Virus record (IMG/VR): IMGVR_UViG_3300032893_000049
Span: 1 to 59,732 of that record
Length of the DNA: 59,732 bases
Direction: 5' to 3' (one strand)
From: a virus
Shown: piece after piece, positions 42,934-52,111 of the stretch
Position numbering within the stretch: the stretch's first letter is position 1
Layout of the letters: every line of letters starts with the position of its first letter
Notes under the pieces: model-generated
Told to the model about the DNA's origin: nothing
Seen by the model: only the letters and a program-made list of their open reading frames with translations
The model's database searches: none
Translations under genes and position numbers: made by a program

Positions 42934-45900
42934 GTGCCGGACCCGTACTTCCCGGCGGACCCGTCCGTTCCCCCGTTCTTCCCGCCTGGGGCGCCGTTCC
43001 AGGCGTGGACGGGCACCGGCGTCACCACCACGGCCGGCGGCGGCGGGACGGTCACCGAGGACGCCTCGACCCCGACCGCGGTCACCGCCACCGGCACCAG
43101 CGTGACCACAGCCAGCTTCACCCCGCCCGCCGGGTCGCTGATGGTGGCGATCGTGTCGGTCGGCAACGCGTCCGGGTCCGGCACCCAGACCGGGTCCGTG
43201 ACGGACTCCCAGACCGGGACGTGGGCGCTGGTCAAGCGGCAGAGCGGGTCCGGCACCGCCTGCTCGGAGATCTGGACCCGCACCGCGACCGGCGGATCCC
43301 TGACCGTCACCCTCACCGGCACGTCGTCCGGTGTGCAGCTGGCGGTGCGGGTCACCAACGGCACCGGCACCGGCGCGATCGCCGGGTCCGCGCCGACCGC
43401 CTACCAGGCTGCGATCACCACCACCACGACCGGCAGCCTCGTCTACGGGGCGGTCGCCGACGAGGTCGGCGCGGTCACCCTCGCCGCCAACGGGTCGACC
43501 AGCAACATCAAGGCGACCTCCGACGGCACGAACGGGGAGACGTACGGCGCCTTCAAGGCGGCGGCCACGACGGGTACCCCCGGCAGCATCACCCTCGGCT
43601 ACTCCACGACCGCGTCGAACGCGGCGCAGATCGTGCTGGTGGAGATCAAGCCGCCCGCGGGTGGTGGCGGGACGGGCACGTGGCAGCCGGCCCCGCGTCT
43701 GATCCGCCGGCCTGCGGTCCCGCCGGTGCAGCGTCGTCCCCGCGGCGCGAAGCCAGTCCCCGCGCAGGTGAACCCCCCGTACCCGTTGGCGCCGGCCGCG
43801 TCCCGGCTGCGCGGTGTCCGGGTGCTGCTGGAGGAGCAGGCCCGCCGCCGCGGCACCGTCGCGTCTCCGGTGCCGGCGCAGCAGCCCCCGGCCGCCCCGG
43901 CGTGGGTGCCGGTGCTGCCGCAGTGGCGGGTTTCCCGCGCCTGGCAGGCGTTGCGGCGCAACCAGCGCGGCGACCTCTACACCCCGCCGCAGGCGGTGCG
44001 GGCGCTGATCCCCGCGTACTTCTACCCCACCCTCGGGGACTGGGCGACCCTGGTCACGTATCCGAACCAGCCCGCCGCGATGATCGTCGACATTGCGTCC
44101 GGGCCGGGCACGAGCGTGAACACCGACTACCAGACGTGGATCCCGAACGCCGTCCGCGCCGGCATCACGTGCATCGCCTACGTGGACCTCAACTACGGGA
44201 CCCGCCCGCTCGGCACCAGCTCCGACACCGCGTCGAGCAACACCGTGTTGGGCGACATCAACGGCTGGCTCACCCTGTACCCGAGCGCGGGGATCGGCGG
44301 GTTCTTCTTCGACCGGACCGCCTCGGACACCGCGAATCTGGCGTTCACCACCAGCGCCGTGAGCTACGCCCGCTCCAAGGTCCAGGGCGGGATGGTCGTG
44401 ACCAACCACGGCACCTACCCCACCGAGGCCGGGTACATCCCGCTGACCGACGTGGCCCTGGTGTTCGAGAACGACTACCAGGCCGGCTACCAAGGGGTCT
44501 CGATCCCCAGCTACGCGGCCAGCTACGTGGCGGTGAACCCGCCCGCGAAGTTCATGCACCTGATCTACAACGTTCCTACGGCCGAGGCGATGGAGGTCGC
44601 TCTCGGCATCGCCGTGCGCAGCAACGTGGGCTGGTTCTACGCGACCTCCTCCTCTGCGACCCTGAACCCGCTGTCGACGTATTGGGCCAGCCGGGAACGG
44701 TTCGACCTGTGGACCGTGACCACGAGGCAGGACGACGGCACGGCACGGAAGTCGTTCCGGCCCGCCGGTGGCCTGTGGCGTCCCGCCGCCCGGGCACCCC
44801 GAGGGCACGCGTCGTCGCCGGTCCCCGCCCAGCAGGCTGTCACGGCGCCGACGTGGCCGCCGCAACCCGTCGCCGCCCGGGCGGCCAGGGCGTGGACGAT
44901 GCTGCGCCGCTACCAGCGCGGCGACACCACCGCCCCGATCGACCAGACGGCAGCACCCGCAGGCCGGCCGGTTCGTCGTGTGCTGCCGTGGCAGCGGCGA
45001 CCCAAGACGCCCGGTGTCACGCCGCCGCAGTTCAACCCGCCGTACCCGGTGCAGCCTGCGACCGCGGACCGGCCCCGCCGTACCGTGGCGTTCCTGCGGC
45101 GGCCCCGGGTCTCGTCGGTCACGCCACCGCAGTTCAACCCGCCGTGGCTGCCTGTCCTGGTGCGGGGACGCCGCCCCACCCAACTGCTGGTGCGGCGCGG
45201 GTTCGGTGACACGGCACCACCGGTCGACCAGGCCTCGGCGCCGGCGCCACAGCGGGCCCGGCGCACGGTCCCGGCCCTGCCGCGGCGGGCGAAAACACCG
45301 GGCGTGACCCCACCGCAGTTCAACCCGCCGTGGGAGCCGGTCGTCCGATCCGTGCGGCGGGCCGTCCCCGCGTTGGCGCGCAGGGGCCGGGCCGTGTTCC
45401 CGGTGCAACCGCAGACCGTGTTCACCAACCCGCCGTGGCAGCCGGTCGTGCTGTCGGCGCGGCGGGCTGTCGGCCTGCTCAAGCGGTCCCGCACCGCGAG
45501 CCCGGTTCCCGCGCAGCAGACCGTCGTCCCGCCCGCGTGGGTGCCCGCCGTTGTCGCTGGTCGCCCCGCCAAGGCGTGGGGGATGCTGCGGCGCGGACAG
45601 CGGGGGGACACGCTCCCGCCGATCGACCAGACCAGCCCACCGCAGGGCCGGTCCCGACGGGTCGGGGTGTGGCAGCGTCGGCCCCGGCCGACTGGGGTGA
45701 CGCCACCGCAGTTCAACCCGCCGTACCCAGTCGCGCCCGTCCGGGCCCGGCGCCCGTTCGGGCCCGGACGGCGGGGACGAACGGCAGGGCCCGTCCCGGC
45801 GCAGCAGCCGCTCACCCCGAGCGTGTGGATGCCGCTGCCGGTGCAGGCCCGGATGTCGCGGGCCTGGTCGGTGCTGCGCCGATCCAAGCCGGTCACGGCA

Positions 45901-46464
45901 GCCCCGGCACAGGCGGTCCCACCGCCACCGGCCAAGACGCGTCGCCCAGTGGGGCAGCCTCGCCGGCCCGGCATCACCAAGCCGGTACCGGCGCAGGTGA
46001 ACCCGCCATGGAAGCCGATCGTGGCAGCACCCCGCCTTCTGGCGGGCCTGCTGCCGCGGCGCGGGAAGACCGCGACCCCGGCACCCGCCCAGCAGACGAT
46101 CGTGCCTGCCCGGGTGCCGGCGCCGGTGTCCCCGCGGCGTCCGATCGTTGCCCGGTCCCGGCCCAGGACGGTCACCCCACCACCCGCACAGGCGGCGCCA
46201 CCGCCGCGAACGAGCGTGGGACGACGCCTGGTCGGGTGGGTGCGGCGCACCTTGCTCCGGCAGCCGCCCGCACCCCGCACCGTCGCACCGATCAACGTGC
46301 GGTTCGCCGTCACCCCGGCACGGGACACGTGGACGGCCCGCACCGAGCAGGCCGCCTGGGACACCCGGCAGGCCCGCGACGACTGGACGGCACGGACCGA
46401 ACAGCCCGGTTGGGATGCCCGGCCGGCAGTAACCCCGTGGGTGACCCGTCCCGACCAGCAGTGA
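42934..46464 (+). CDS. Giant Pro/Arg-repeat virion protein with spherulin-4-like domain, 1176 aa
   Basis: GTG start. Residues about 30-240 form a Thr/Gly-rich beta domain (SVTTASFTPPAGSLMVAIVS). Residues 245-345 and 600-1110 are Pro/Arg repeats in which TPPQFNPPYP/W, PVPAQQ or PVPAQV, and LRRxQRGD recur many times. Between them, residues about 357-595 (IPAYFYPTLGDWATLVTYPN, ITCIAYVDLNYGTRPLG, GIGGFFFDRTASD) match the spherulin-4/GH114-135-like TIM barrel, which includes polysaccharide-degrading enzymes. A C-terminal tail repeats DTWTARTEQ and DDWTARTEQ. A surface protein that binds or cleaves host or environmental polysaccharide is a reasonable inference. Confidence 0.65.
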   Translation: MPDPYFPADPSVPPFFPPGAPFQAWTGTGVTTTAGGGGTVTEDASTPTAVTATGTSVTTASFTPPAGSLMVAIVSVGNASGSGTQTGSVTDSQTGTWALVKRQSGSGTACSEIWTRTATGGSLTVTLTGTSSGVQLAVRVTNGTGTGAIAGSAPTAYQAAITTTTTGSLVYGAVADEVGAVTLAANGSTSNIKATSDGTNGETYGAFKAAATTGTPGSITLGYSTTASNAAQIVLVEIKPPAGGGGTGTWQPAPRLIRRPAVPPVQRRPRGAKPVPAQVNPPYPLAPAASRLRGVRVLLEEQARRRGTVASPVPAQQPPAAPAWVPVLPQWRVSRAWQALRRNQRGDLYTPPQAVRALIPAYFYPTLGDWATLVTYPNQPAAMIVDIASGPGTSVNTDYQTWIPNAVRAGITCIAYVDLNYGTRPLGTSSDTASSNTVLGDINGWLTLYPSAGIGGFFFDRTASDTANLAFTTSAVSYARSKVQGGMVVTNHGTYPTEAGYIPLTDVALVFENDYQAGYQGVSIPSYAASYVAVNPPAKFMHLIYNVPTAEAMEVALGIAVRSNVGWFYATSSSATLNPLSTYWASRERFDLWTVTTRQDDGTARKSFRPAGGLWRPAARAPRGHASSPVPAQQAVTAPTWPPQPVAARAARAWTMLRRYQRGDTTAPIDQTAAPAGRPVRRVLPWQRRPKTPGVTPPQFNPPYPVQPATADRPRRTVAFLRRPRVSSVTPPQFNPPWLPVLVRGRRPTQLLVRRGFGDTAPPVDQASAPAPQRARRTVPALPRRAKTPGVTPPQFNPPWEPVVRSVRRAVPALARRGRAVFPVQPQTVFTNPPWQPVVLSARRAVGLLKRSRTASPVPAQQTVVPPAWVPAVVAGRPAKAWGMLRRGQRGDTLPPIDQTSPPQGRSRRVGVWQRRPRPTGVTPPQFNPPYPVAPVRARRPFGPGRRGRTAGPVPAQQPLTPSVWMPLPVQARMSRAWSVLRRSKPVTAAPAQAVPPPPAKTRRPVGQPRRPGITKPVPAQVNPPWKPIVAAPRLLAGLLPRRGKTATPAPAQQTIVPARVPAPVSPRRPIVARSRPRTVTPPPAQAAPPPRTSVGRRLVGWVRRTLLRQPPAPRTVAPINVRFAVTPARDTWTARTEQAAWDTRQARDDWTARTEQPGWDARPAVTPWVTRPDQQ

Positions 46465-46477
46465 GGGGGTGGCCGGG

Positions 46478-46798
46478 ATGCCGATGCGGCAGAGCGCCCT
46501 CTCCTTGCAGTTCGTGGGCGCGTACGTGACGGCGCTGGTCAACGGCGCCACGTACAACCCGACCTCGGACGCGGTGGCGTTCGCGTTCACCGCGTCCGGG
46601 GTCGACCCGCAGGTGTCCGACTGGGTGGCCGGCGCGTGGGAGACCGTCGCCGGCCCACCCACCCAGTACAAGGCGAAGTGCCTGGTCGGTCCCGGCGGCA
46701 CGATCACCCTCGGCAAGGGCCTCTACGACGTGTGGGTGAAGGTCACCGACAGCCCGGAGGTGCCGGTCCTGTCCGTGGACACCCTGCAGATCTTCTGA
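46478..46798 (+). CDS. Hypothetical structural protein, 106 aa
   Basis: I choose ATG 46478 because AGGGGG lies eight bases upstream; GTG 46469 would add three residues. The protein is beta-rich: LSLQFVGAYVTALVNGATYN, AVAFAFTASGVDPQVSDWVA, GLYDVWVKVTDSPEVPVLSV. It resembles small head or tail beta-sandwich proteins. No exact family. Confidence 0.6.
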   Translation: MPMRQSALSLQFVGAYVTALVNGATYNPTSDAVAFAFTASGVDPQVSDWVAGAWETVAGPPTQYKAKCLVGPGGTITLGKGLYDVWVKVTDSPEVPVLSVDTLQIF

Positions 46799-46823
46799 CC
46801 CTTCACCGCAAGGAGAACCCCTG

Positions 46824-47057
46824 ATGTCGTACGGATTCAACGTCCGCAAGGTCGGCGACGAGCTGGTGCTGGAGAACCACAAGGCCGCAGCGGCTCACAT
46901 CCCCGACGGCGCGGTGTTCACCGTCAGCGGCCACGAGCCGAAGCCGGACACGTCGAAGGTCGCCAGCCTCAACGTGAGCCTCGCCGTGCACGTCGAGGGC
47001 CAGCCGTACCCGCAGCACGTCGCGCAGGCCGCCGCCACGTACAACACCGCTCGCTGA
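46824..47057 (+). CDS. Hypothetical protein, 77 aa
   Basis: ATG behind AAGGAG. FNVRKVGDELVLENHKAAAA, IPDGAVFTVSGHEPKPDTSK and ASLNVSLAVHVEGQPYPQ suggest a small beta domain with a helical end. It directly precedes the terminase gene. No family recognised. Confidence 0.6.
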   Translation: MSYGFNVRKVGDELVLENHKAAAAHIPDGAVFTVSGHEPKPDTSKVASLNVSLAVHVEGQPYPQHVAQAAATYNTAR

Positions 47058-47097
47058 GCGGTTCTCCCTTCTCACCACCCTTTCCCCGGGGGCGGCC

Positions 47098-48657
47098 ATG
47101 ACCACGATGTTCGAGGCCGCCCTGGAGCAGTGGCAGGCCAGGGAGAACCCGCAACCCGTCAAGCGGGACCCGGTGTGGGAGCCGTACCCGAAGCAGCAGC
47201 AGGTCATGTCGCTGGCCGACGAGGTGTTCGAGCTGCTGTACGGCGGCGCGGTCGGCGGCGGCAAGAGCATGCTGCTGCGCTCCTACGCGGTCGAGTTCGC
47301 CCTGGACCACGCCGGCGCGCACATCGCGCTGGTGCGGCGCACCCTGCCGATGCTCAAGCAGACCCACGGCCTGCACATGGCCGCGTTGACCGCCGGTCTG
47401 GCGCGGGAGAATCGCACCGAGTGGACGTGGACGTTCAAGAACGGCTCCGTCATCCGGTTCATCTCGTTGCCGAACGAGGGCGACGAGCAGAACTACAAGT
47501 CCACCGAGTTCGACCTGTTGCTGTTCGACGAGGTCACCGAGTTGGCGGAGACCCAGTACACGTTCATGCTGACCCGGTTGCGGTCCGCCCGCGGCCACCG
47601 CGTCCATGCGATCGCCACCGCGAACCCTGAGGGTGTCGGGTTCCGGTGGGTGAAACGCCGGTTCGTGAAGCCCCGCCCCGAGGACCTCGCGGCAGGGCAG
47701 CCGCAGCCGAAACCGTTCGAGGCGTGGACGCCGCCGCTGGTGGTGGACGGGGAGATCGTCGACCACCAGCTGCCCCGCGCGTACATCCCGGCGACCATCC
47801 GGGACAACCCGGGCCTGATGAAGTCCAACCCCGGGTACGTCAAGCAGATCCTCGCGATCCCCGACCCCCGCCGGCGGCGGGCGCTGCTGGACGGCGACTG
47901 GGACGCGATGGACAACGTGCCCGGCGCCCTGTGGCAGCAGACGGTCATCGACCACTTCCGGGTCAACCAGCACCCCGACCTGGTGCGTGTCGTTGTCGCC
48001 CTGGACCCGTCCGGGTCCGCGACCGACGGCTCGGACGAGTGCGGGATCGTCGCCGTCGGGAAGGGCACCGACGGCCGGTACTACGTGCTGCGGGACCGGT
48101 CCGGGAGGTTCCTGCCCGACGAGTGGGCTGCCCGGGTCGCGGCCCTGCACGGGGAGCTCGCCGCTGACGCTGTCGTCGCCGAGATCAACTTCGGTGGCGC
48201 GATGGTCGAGGCGGTCCTCAAGCACGCCCACCCCACCTGCAAGGTGATCGTGGTGACCGCGTCGCGGGGCAAGGCGATCCGCGCGGAACCCATCTCGTGG
48301 CTGTACGCGAAGGGGCACGTCTCCCACGTCGGCCTGTTCGACCCGCTGGAAGACGAACTCACGCAGTGGACGCAGTCGTCCGGGTGGTCCCCGGGCCGCC
48401 TGGACGCCCTCGTGTGGGCGATCACCGAGCTGGCCGGCGGGGCATCCGCGTTGGCGTTCCTCACCGCCCTGTCCGCGCCGTGCCCGCACTGCAAGACCCC
48501 GAACACGGTGGGCCGGCCGGTGTGCGTGCGCTGCGGCCGGGACCTGCCGGTCCCGCCGCCGGACTGGGAGCACCCACCCACCCCCGACGACATGCAGCCG
48601 GTCCCGGGGAAGCCGTTCGGGGGCCTGTTCCTGGGGGATCTGCTCCCACCCACCTGA
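47098..48657 (+). CDS. terL: Terminase large subunit with C-terminal zinc ribbon, 519 aa
   Basis: This DNA-packaging motor has Walker A YGGAVGGGKSM (residues 48-58), Walker B LLLFDEVTEL (139-148), the coupling region IATANPEG and an RNase H-like nuclease domain beginning VVALDPSGSATDGSDECGIV (299-318), with INFGGAMV and SPGRLDALVWAI supplying further acidic residues. Unusually, residues 460-485 add CPHCKTPNTVGRPVCVRCG, a complete zinc ribbon, before a Pro-rich tail. ATG 47098. The ATPase powers packaging and the nuclease cuts concatemers. Confidence 0.93.
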   Translation: MTTMFEAALEQWQARENPQPVKRDPVWEPYPKQQQVMSLADEVFELLYGGAVGGGKSMLLRSYAVEFALDHAGAHIALVRRTLPMLKQTHGLHMAALTAGLARENRTEWTWTFKNGSVIRFISLPNEGDEQNYKSTEFDLLLFDEVTELAETQYTFMLTRLRSARGHRVHAIATANPEGVGFRWVKRRFVKPRPEDLAAGQPQPKPFEAWTPPLVVDGEIVDHQLPRAYIPATIRDNPGLMKSNPGYVKQILAIPDPRRRRALLDGDWDAMDNVPGALWQQTVIDHFRVNQHPDLVRVVVALDPSGSATDGSDECGIVAVGKGTDGRYYVLRDRSGRFLPDEWAARVAALHGELAADAVVAEINFGGAMVEAVLKHAHPTCKVIVVTASRGKAIRAEPISWLYAKGHVSHVGLFDPLEDELTQWTQSSGWSPGRLDALVWAITELAGGASALAFLTALSAPCPHCKTPNTVGRPVCVRCGRDLPVPPPDWEHPPTPDDMQPVPGKPFGGLFLGDLLPPT

Positions 48658-48678
48658 CCCTTGAGGGGAGGCCCAGCC

Positions 48679-49113
48679 GTGCAGGTGCTCACCAACGCCG
48701 GCCAGTACGTCGAGGTCAGCCAGTTCAACCCGTTCCCGGTCGCGCCGGCGTCGACGTTCACGACGTTCCTGACCTACCCGTCGACCGCGCAGGCCGCCGC
48801 GAACACGGGGACGTCGTTCTCGACCAGCGCGGTGACGTCGCTGGCCGTGGACGTCAACGTGACCGTGTTCACCGGCGGCGCCAGCCCGTCGGTGACGTTC
48901 TTCGTGGACCGGTTCGGCGCCGACGGTGTCTGGTATCGAACGTGGACGTCCACGGCGATCTCCACGGCGTCCAGCACGTCGGTGGTGATCGGGCCGTACC
49001 CGACGGCGACCGGTGTGGTCACCGCGGCGTTGACGTCGCTGGCCCGGTTCGGGTGGTCGTTCGCGGGCGCCCCCACGTCGGTCACGTTCTCCGCGTCCGT
49101 GGTCGGCCGCTGA
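48679..49113 (+). CDS. Putative virion protein, 144 aa
   Basis: GTG 48679 follows GGGGAGG; an upstream TTG in frame is less likely. The sequence is Ser/Thr/Val-rich and beta-rich (FTTFLTYPSTAQAAANTGTS, VDVNVTVFTGGASPSVTFFV, FGWSFAGAPTSVTFSASVVG). It is a probable head-decoration or structural protein. No family recognised. Confidence 0.55.
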   Translation: MQVLTNAGQYVEVSQFNPFPVAPASTFTTFLTYPSTAQAAANTGTSFSTSAVTSLAVDVNVTVFTGGASPSVTFFVDRFGADGVWYRTWTSTAISTASSTSVVIGPYPTATGVVTAALTSLARFGWSFAGAPTSVTFSASVVGR

Positions 49114-49114
49114 C

Positions 49115-49621
49115 GTGCCGCACCCTGCTGGGGCGATCGGCCTCACCCACATCGGCGGCCGGCTCGGCGCCGCGATCCGGGTCGGGCAGCTCCTCAACGG
49201 GGCCGCCCCCCGGCACGCCCGCTGGACCCACGCCCTGATCGCTGTCGGGGACGGCACGATCGTGCAGGCCGAACCGGGCGGCGCTCAACGTGTCACCGAG
49301 GCCGCGGCCTGCGCGGGCCGTGAGGTCCTCTGGTTCTTCCCCGACGGCACCACCCCCGGGCAGCGGCAGGTGGCGGCCCGGGCGGCGACTGACCTGACCG
49401 GCGCCCCGTACAGCTTCGCCGACTATGCGGCTCTCGCCGCGGTCCGCCTGCACCTGGACCTGGTCGCGCACGGCCTGCGCGACTACGTCGCCGCGTCAGG
49501 CCGGCTGATCTGCTCCCAACTGGTCGACGAGGCGTACCGGCGGGCCGGGGTGGACCTGATCCCCGGACGCCGCCCCGGTGACGTCACCCCAGCCGACCTG
49601 GCCCGCCTCGCCATTCCCTGA
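49115..49621 (+). CDS. Permuted papain-like (YiiX/NlpC-type) cysteine peptidase, 168 aa
   Basis: WTHALIAVGDGTIVQAEPGG supplies the N-terminal catalytic His, and GRLICSQLVDEAYRRAGVDL the C-terminal Cys nucleophile, an order (His before Cys) typical of circularly permuted papain-like enzymes (YiiX/YaeF, LRAT-like). These act as amidases, acyltransferases or peptidases. Located between the terminase and portal genes, it may process a virion protein or attack the cell wall on entry. The GTG start is two bases after the previous stop. Confidence 0.75.
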   Translation: MPHPAGAIGLTHIGGRLGAAIRVGQLLNGAAPRHARWTHALIAVGDGTIVQAEPGGAQRVTEAAACAGREVLWFFPDGTTPGQRQVAARAATDLTGAPYSFADYAALAAVRLHLDLVAHGLRDYVAASGRLICSQLVDEAYRRAGVDLIPGRRPGDVTPADLARLAIP

Positions 49622-49643
49622 CCGCGAGAGGGGTGCCCACACC

Positions 49644-52109
49644 GTGGCTCGCCGCAACCGCCGCCCCTCCTACAGTCCGCCCACCCAGCGGGCCACCACC
49701 CCCGGCGAGCTGGCCGCCGCGCTCACCCCCGACCTGGTGCAGGCCGTCGCCGCGGAGGTCGTCAAGCAGCTGCGCCTCCCGGCCGGCGCGACAGCGACGC
49801 CCGTGAACCCGATGGCGTTGCAGCAGCTGGCGATGGGCGGGTACGGGACTGGCTTCACCCGGCCGCTGGCGCCCGGCGGGTGGACGGACCCGAACGTCGC
49901 GTTCGGCCCCGGCGTGCCGATCCGGCCGGCTTCCATCGACCCGCTGGAGCCCGCGACGGGCCGGCCCCTGCCGCGCCGGTGGGAGTACCCGGTCACGTTC
50001 AACCTGCCTGGTGCGGGGGAGCGGGTCGTCCCCTGGAGCGTGCTGCGGCAGCTCGCCGACAACGTCAGCATCATCCGGCGGTGCATCGAGATCCGGAAGG
50101 CCGAGATGGTCGGCCTGGACTGGGATTTCGTCGTCGCCGAGTCCGTGTTCGAGAAGGAGATGCTGGACCAGGCGGTGACCCGCGCGGACGTCGCTGCCGC
50201 GAAGGCGGCCGCCGCCGGCGACCCGGACGCGAAGAAGGATCGGGACAAGCGGTCCCCGGTGACCCGCCACTCCATCGAGACCGCCGCGCGGGCCCGTAAC
50301 GCGGGGAGCATCGCCGAGCTGCGCCGCTGGTGGACCAAGCCGGACCGGATCGCCGACTGGACGTTCGAGGAGTGGCTGACCGCCGCCCTGGAGGAGCACT
50401 TCGTCCTCGACGCCCTCACCCTGTTCCCGCACGCCACGCTGGGCGGGGACCTGCACTCCGTCGAGATCATCGCCGGGGACACCATCAAGCCGCTGCTGGA
50501 CCACCGTGGGGCGGTCCCGCAGCCACCGAACCCCGCCTACCAGCAGATCCTGCACGGGTTCCCCCGCGGCGAGTTCACCGCCACCCCCGGGGAGGGCGAC
50601 GAGTTCGCGCGGGACACCCTGATCTACCGGCCCCGCTACCGGCGCGCCAACTCCCCGTACGGGTACTCCAACGTGGAGCAGGCGATCCTCGACGCCGACC
50701 TCTACATGCGCCGCTACCAGTGGATGCGCGCCGAGTACACCGACGGCGTCATCCCCGAGCTGATCCTCAAGGCGAACGCCCCGCTGACCCCGGACCAGCT
50801 GTACGCCTACGAGCGGATCTTCAACGACTTCCTGTCCGGGAACACCGCGGAACGGCACCGGGCGAAGGTCATCCCCGACGGGTTCGACCCGACGGTCATG
50901 ACGTCGGTGGATGAAAGGTACAAGCCGGACTACGACGAGCACCTGATCCGGTTGATCGCGTTGGCGTTCGACGTGATGCCGACCGAGCTGGGGTTCCCGC
51001 CCCGGGGAGGGTTGGGCGGCAAGGGGTTCGCCGACTCGGAGGAGAACGTCACCTACCGGAAGGCGATCCGGCCGACCACGAAGTGGCTGACCGGCATCCT
51101 GAACGAGATCTCCTCGACGTGGCTGCGGATGCCGGAGGAGCTGACGTTCCAGTTCCTGGGCTTGGAGGCCGAGGACGAGGCTGCCGCCCTGACCAGCATG
51201 GAGACGCTGGCCAGGGTGGCGGGCATCACGATCAACGAGATCCGGGACGAGACGGGCCGGCCCCGTTACGACGTGGCGGAGGCGGACATCCCGCTGATCA
51301 TCACCCAGCGGGAGGTCATCCCGCTGGAGGGTGCGATCGACCGGGCGAACGCCGCCGCGACGGCCCCACCGCCCGGCATGGCACCCCAGCCCGGCCAGCA
51401 GGGTCAACAGCTCGGCCAGCAGGGACAGCCCGGCCAGCAGCCCGGGCAGCAGCAGGTCACGAAGGCCGACGTCGGGGTCAGCGTCGCCGGGCTCGCCGTC
51501 GTCGCAGCCGACACCGGTCGGGTCCTCATGCTGCAGCGGGGCCTGGACGGCGACGACCCGAACGGCGGCCGATGGGAGTTCCCCGGCGGCCACCTCGAGG
51601 CCGGGGAGGAACCCCTCGCCGCCGCGAAACGGGAGTGGCAGGAGGAGACCGGCACCGAGCTGCCCACCGGCCAGGTGATCGGCTCGTGGGTGTCCGGCCC
51701 CTACCAGGGGTTCACGTACCGGGTCGACTCCGAGGACCTGGTGCGGCTCAACCCGGGCATCACCCGTACCGTCCTCAACCCCGACGACCCCGACGGGGAC
51801 CTCGTCGAGGTCGCCGCCTGGTGGGCGCCGGACCAGCTCGCCGACAACACCGCGGTCCGGCCGGAGCTCGCCGCGTCGCTGCCGCTGGTGTTGCAGGCCC
51901 TGGCGCCGGTCACGACCGTCGCGAAGGCGGCGGAGGCGCGGGCGTTCAAGCGGTTCGTGGAGAACACCCGCCGCGGCGGGCGTGCCTGGCGGGACTTCCA
52001 GTTCCGGGCGCACCCGTCCTGGCTGGGGAAGGCCGCCAACGACCTGGGCGGTGACGGCATGTACGACGCTGCCGTCCTGGCGTTGGAGTTCACCCTCACC
52101 GCCGCCTGA
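49644..52109 (+). CDS. Portal protein with internal Nudix hydrolase domain, 821 aa
   Basis: Residues about 120-560 are a typical phage portal: WSVLRQLADNVSIIRRCIEI, KAEMVGLDWDFVV, WLTAALEEHFVLDALTLFPH, YRANSPYGYSNVEQ-like segment and a C-terminal FLGLEAEDEAAALTS. A Gln/Gly/Pro linker (575-605) leads to residues 608-742, a complete Nudix domain with box GGHLEAGEEPLAAAKREWQE plus ETG (Gx5Ex7REx2EExG). After it the portal-type tail resumes (ARAFKRFVENTRRGGRAWRD). Portals form the 12-mer DNA gate; the Nudix domain hydrolyses nucleoside diphosphate derivatives. GTG behind GAGAGGGG. Confidence 0.88.
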   Translation: MARRNRRPSYSPPTQRATTPGELAAALTPDLVQAVAAEVVKQLRLPAGATATPVNPMALQQLAMGGYGTGFTRPLAPGGWTDPNVAFGPGVPIRPASIDPLEPATGRPLPRRWEYPVTFNLPGAGERVVPWSVLRQLADNVSIIRRCIEIRKAEMVGLDWDFVVAESVFEKEMLDQAVTRADVAAAKAAAAGDPDAKKDRDKRSPVTRHSIETAARARNAGSIAELRRWWTKPDRIADWTFEEWLTAALEEHFVLDALTLFPHATLGGDLHSVEIIAGDTIKPLLDHRGAVPQPPNPAYQQILHGFPRGEFTATPGEGDEFARDTLIYRPRYRRANSPYGYSNVEQAILDADLYMRRYQWMRAEYTDGVIPELILKANAPLTPDQLYAYERIFNDFLSGNTAERHRAKVIPDGFDPTVMTSVDERYKPDYDEHLIRLIALAFDVMPTELGFPPRGGLGGKGFADSEENVTYRKAIRPTTKWLTGILNEISSTWLRMPEELTFQFLGLEAEDEAAALTSMETLARVAGITINEIRDETGRPRYDVAEADIPLIITQREVIPLEGAIDRANAAATAPPPGMAPQPGQQGQQLGQQGQPGQQPGQQQVTKADVGVSVAGLAVVAADTGRVLMLQRGLDGDDPNGGRWEFPGGHLEAGEEPLAAAKREWQEETGTELPTGQVIGSWVSGPYQGFTYRVDSEDLVRLNPGITRTVLNPDDPDGDLVEVAAWWAPDQLADNTAVRPELAASLPLVLQALAPVTTVAKAAEARAFKRFVENTRRGGRAWRDFQFRAHPSWLGKAANDLGGDGMYDAAVLALEFTLTAA

Positions 52110-52111
52110 CC

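Noticed and set aside
42139-46716. A 1525-codon open frame on the minus strand
   Set aside because: It is antisense to the repeat-rich 1176-residue virion gene and the genes around it. Its product is mostly Arg/Gly/Pro with no domains. It is a G+C-driven shadow.
49584-52013. An 809-codon minus-strand open frame opposite the portal gene
   Set aside because: The rightward frame has a complete portal and Nudix domain; the opposite frame has neither motif nor start signal.
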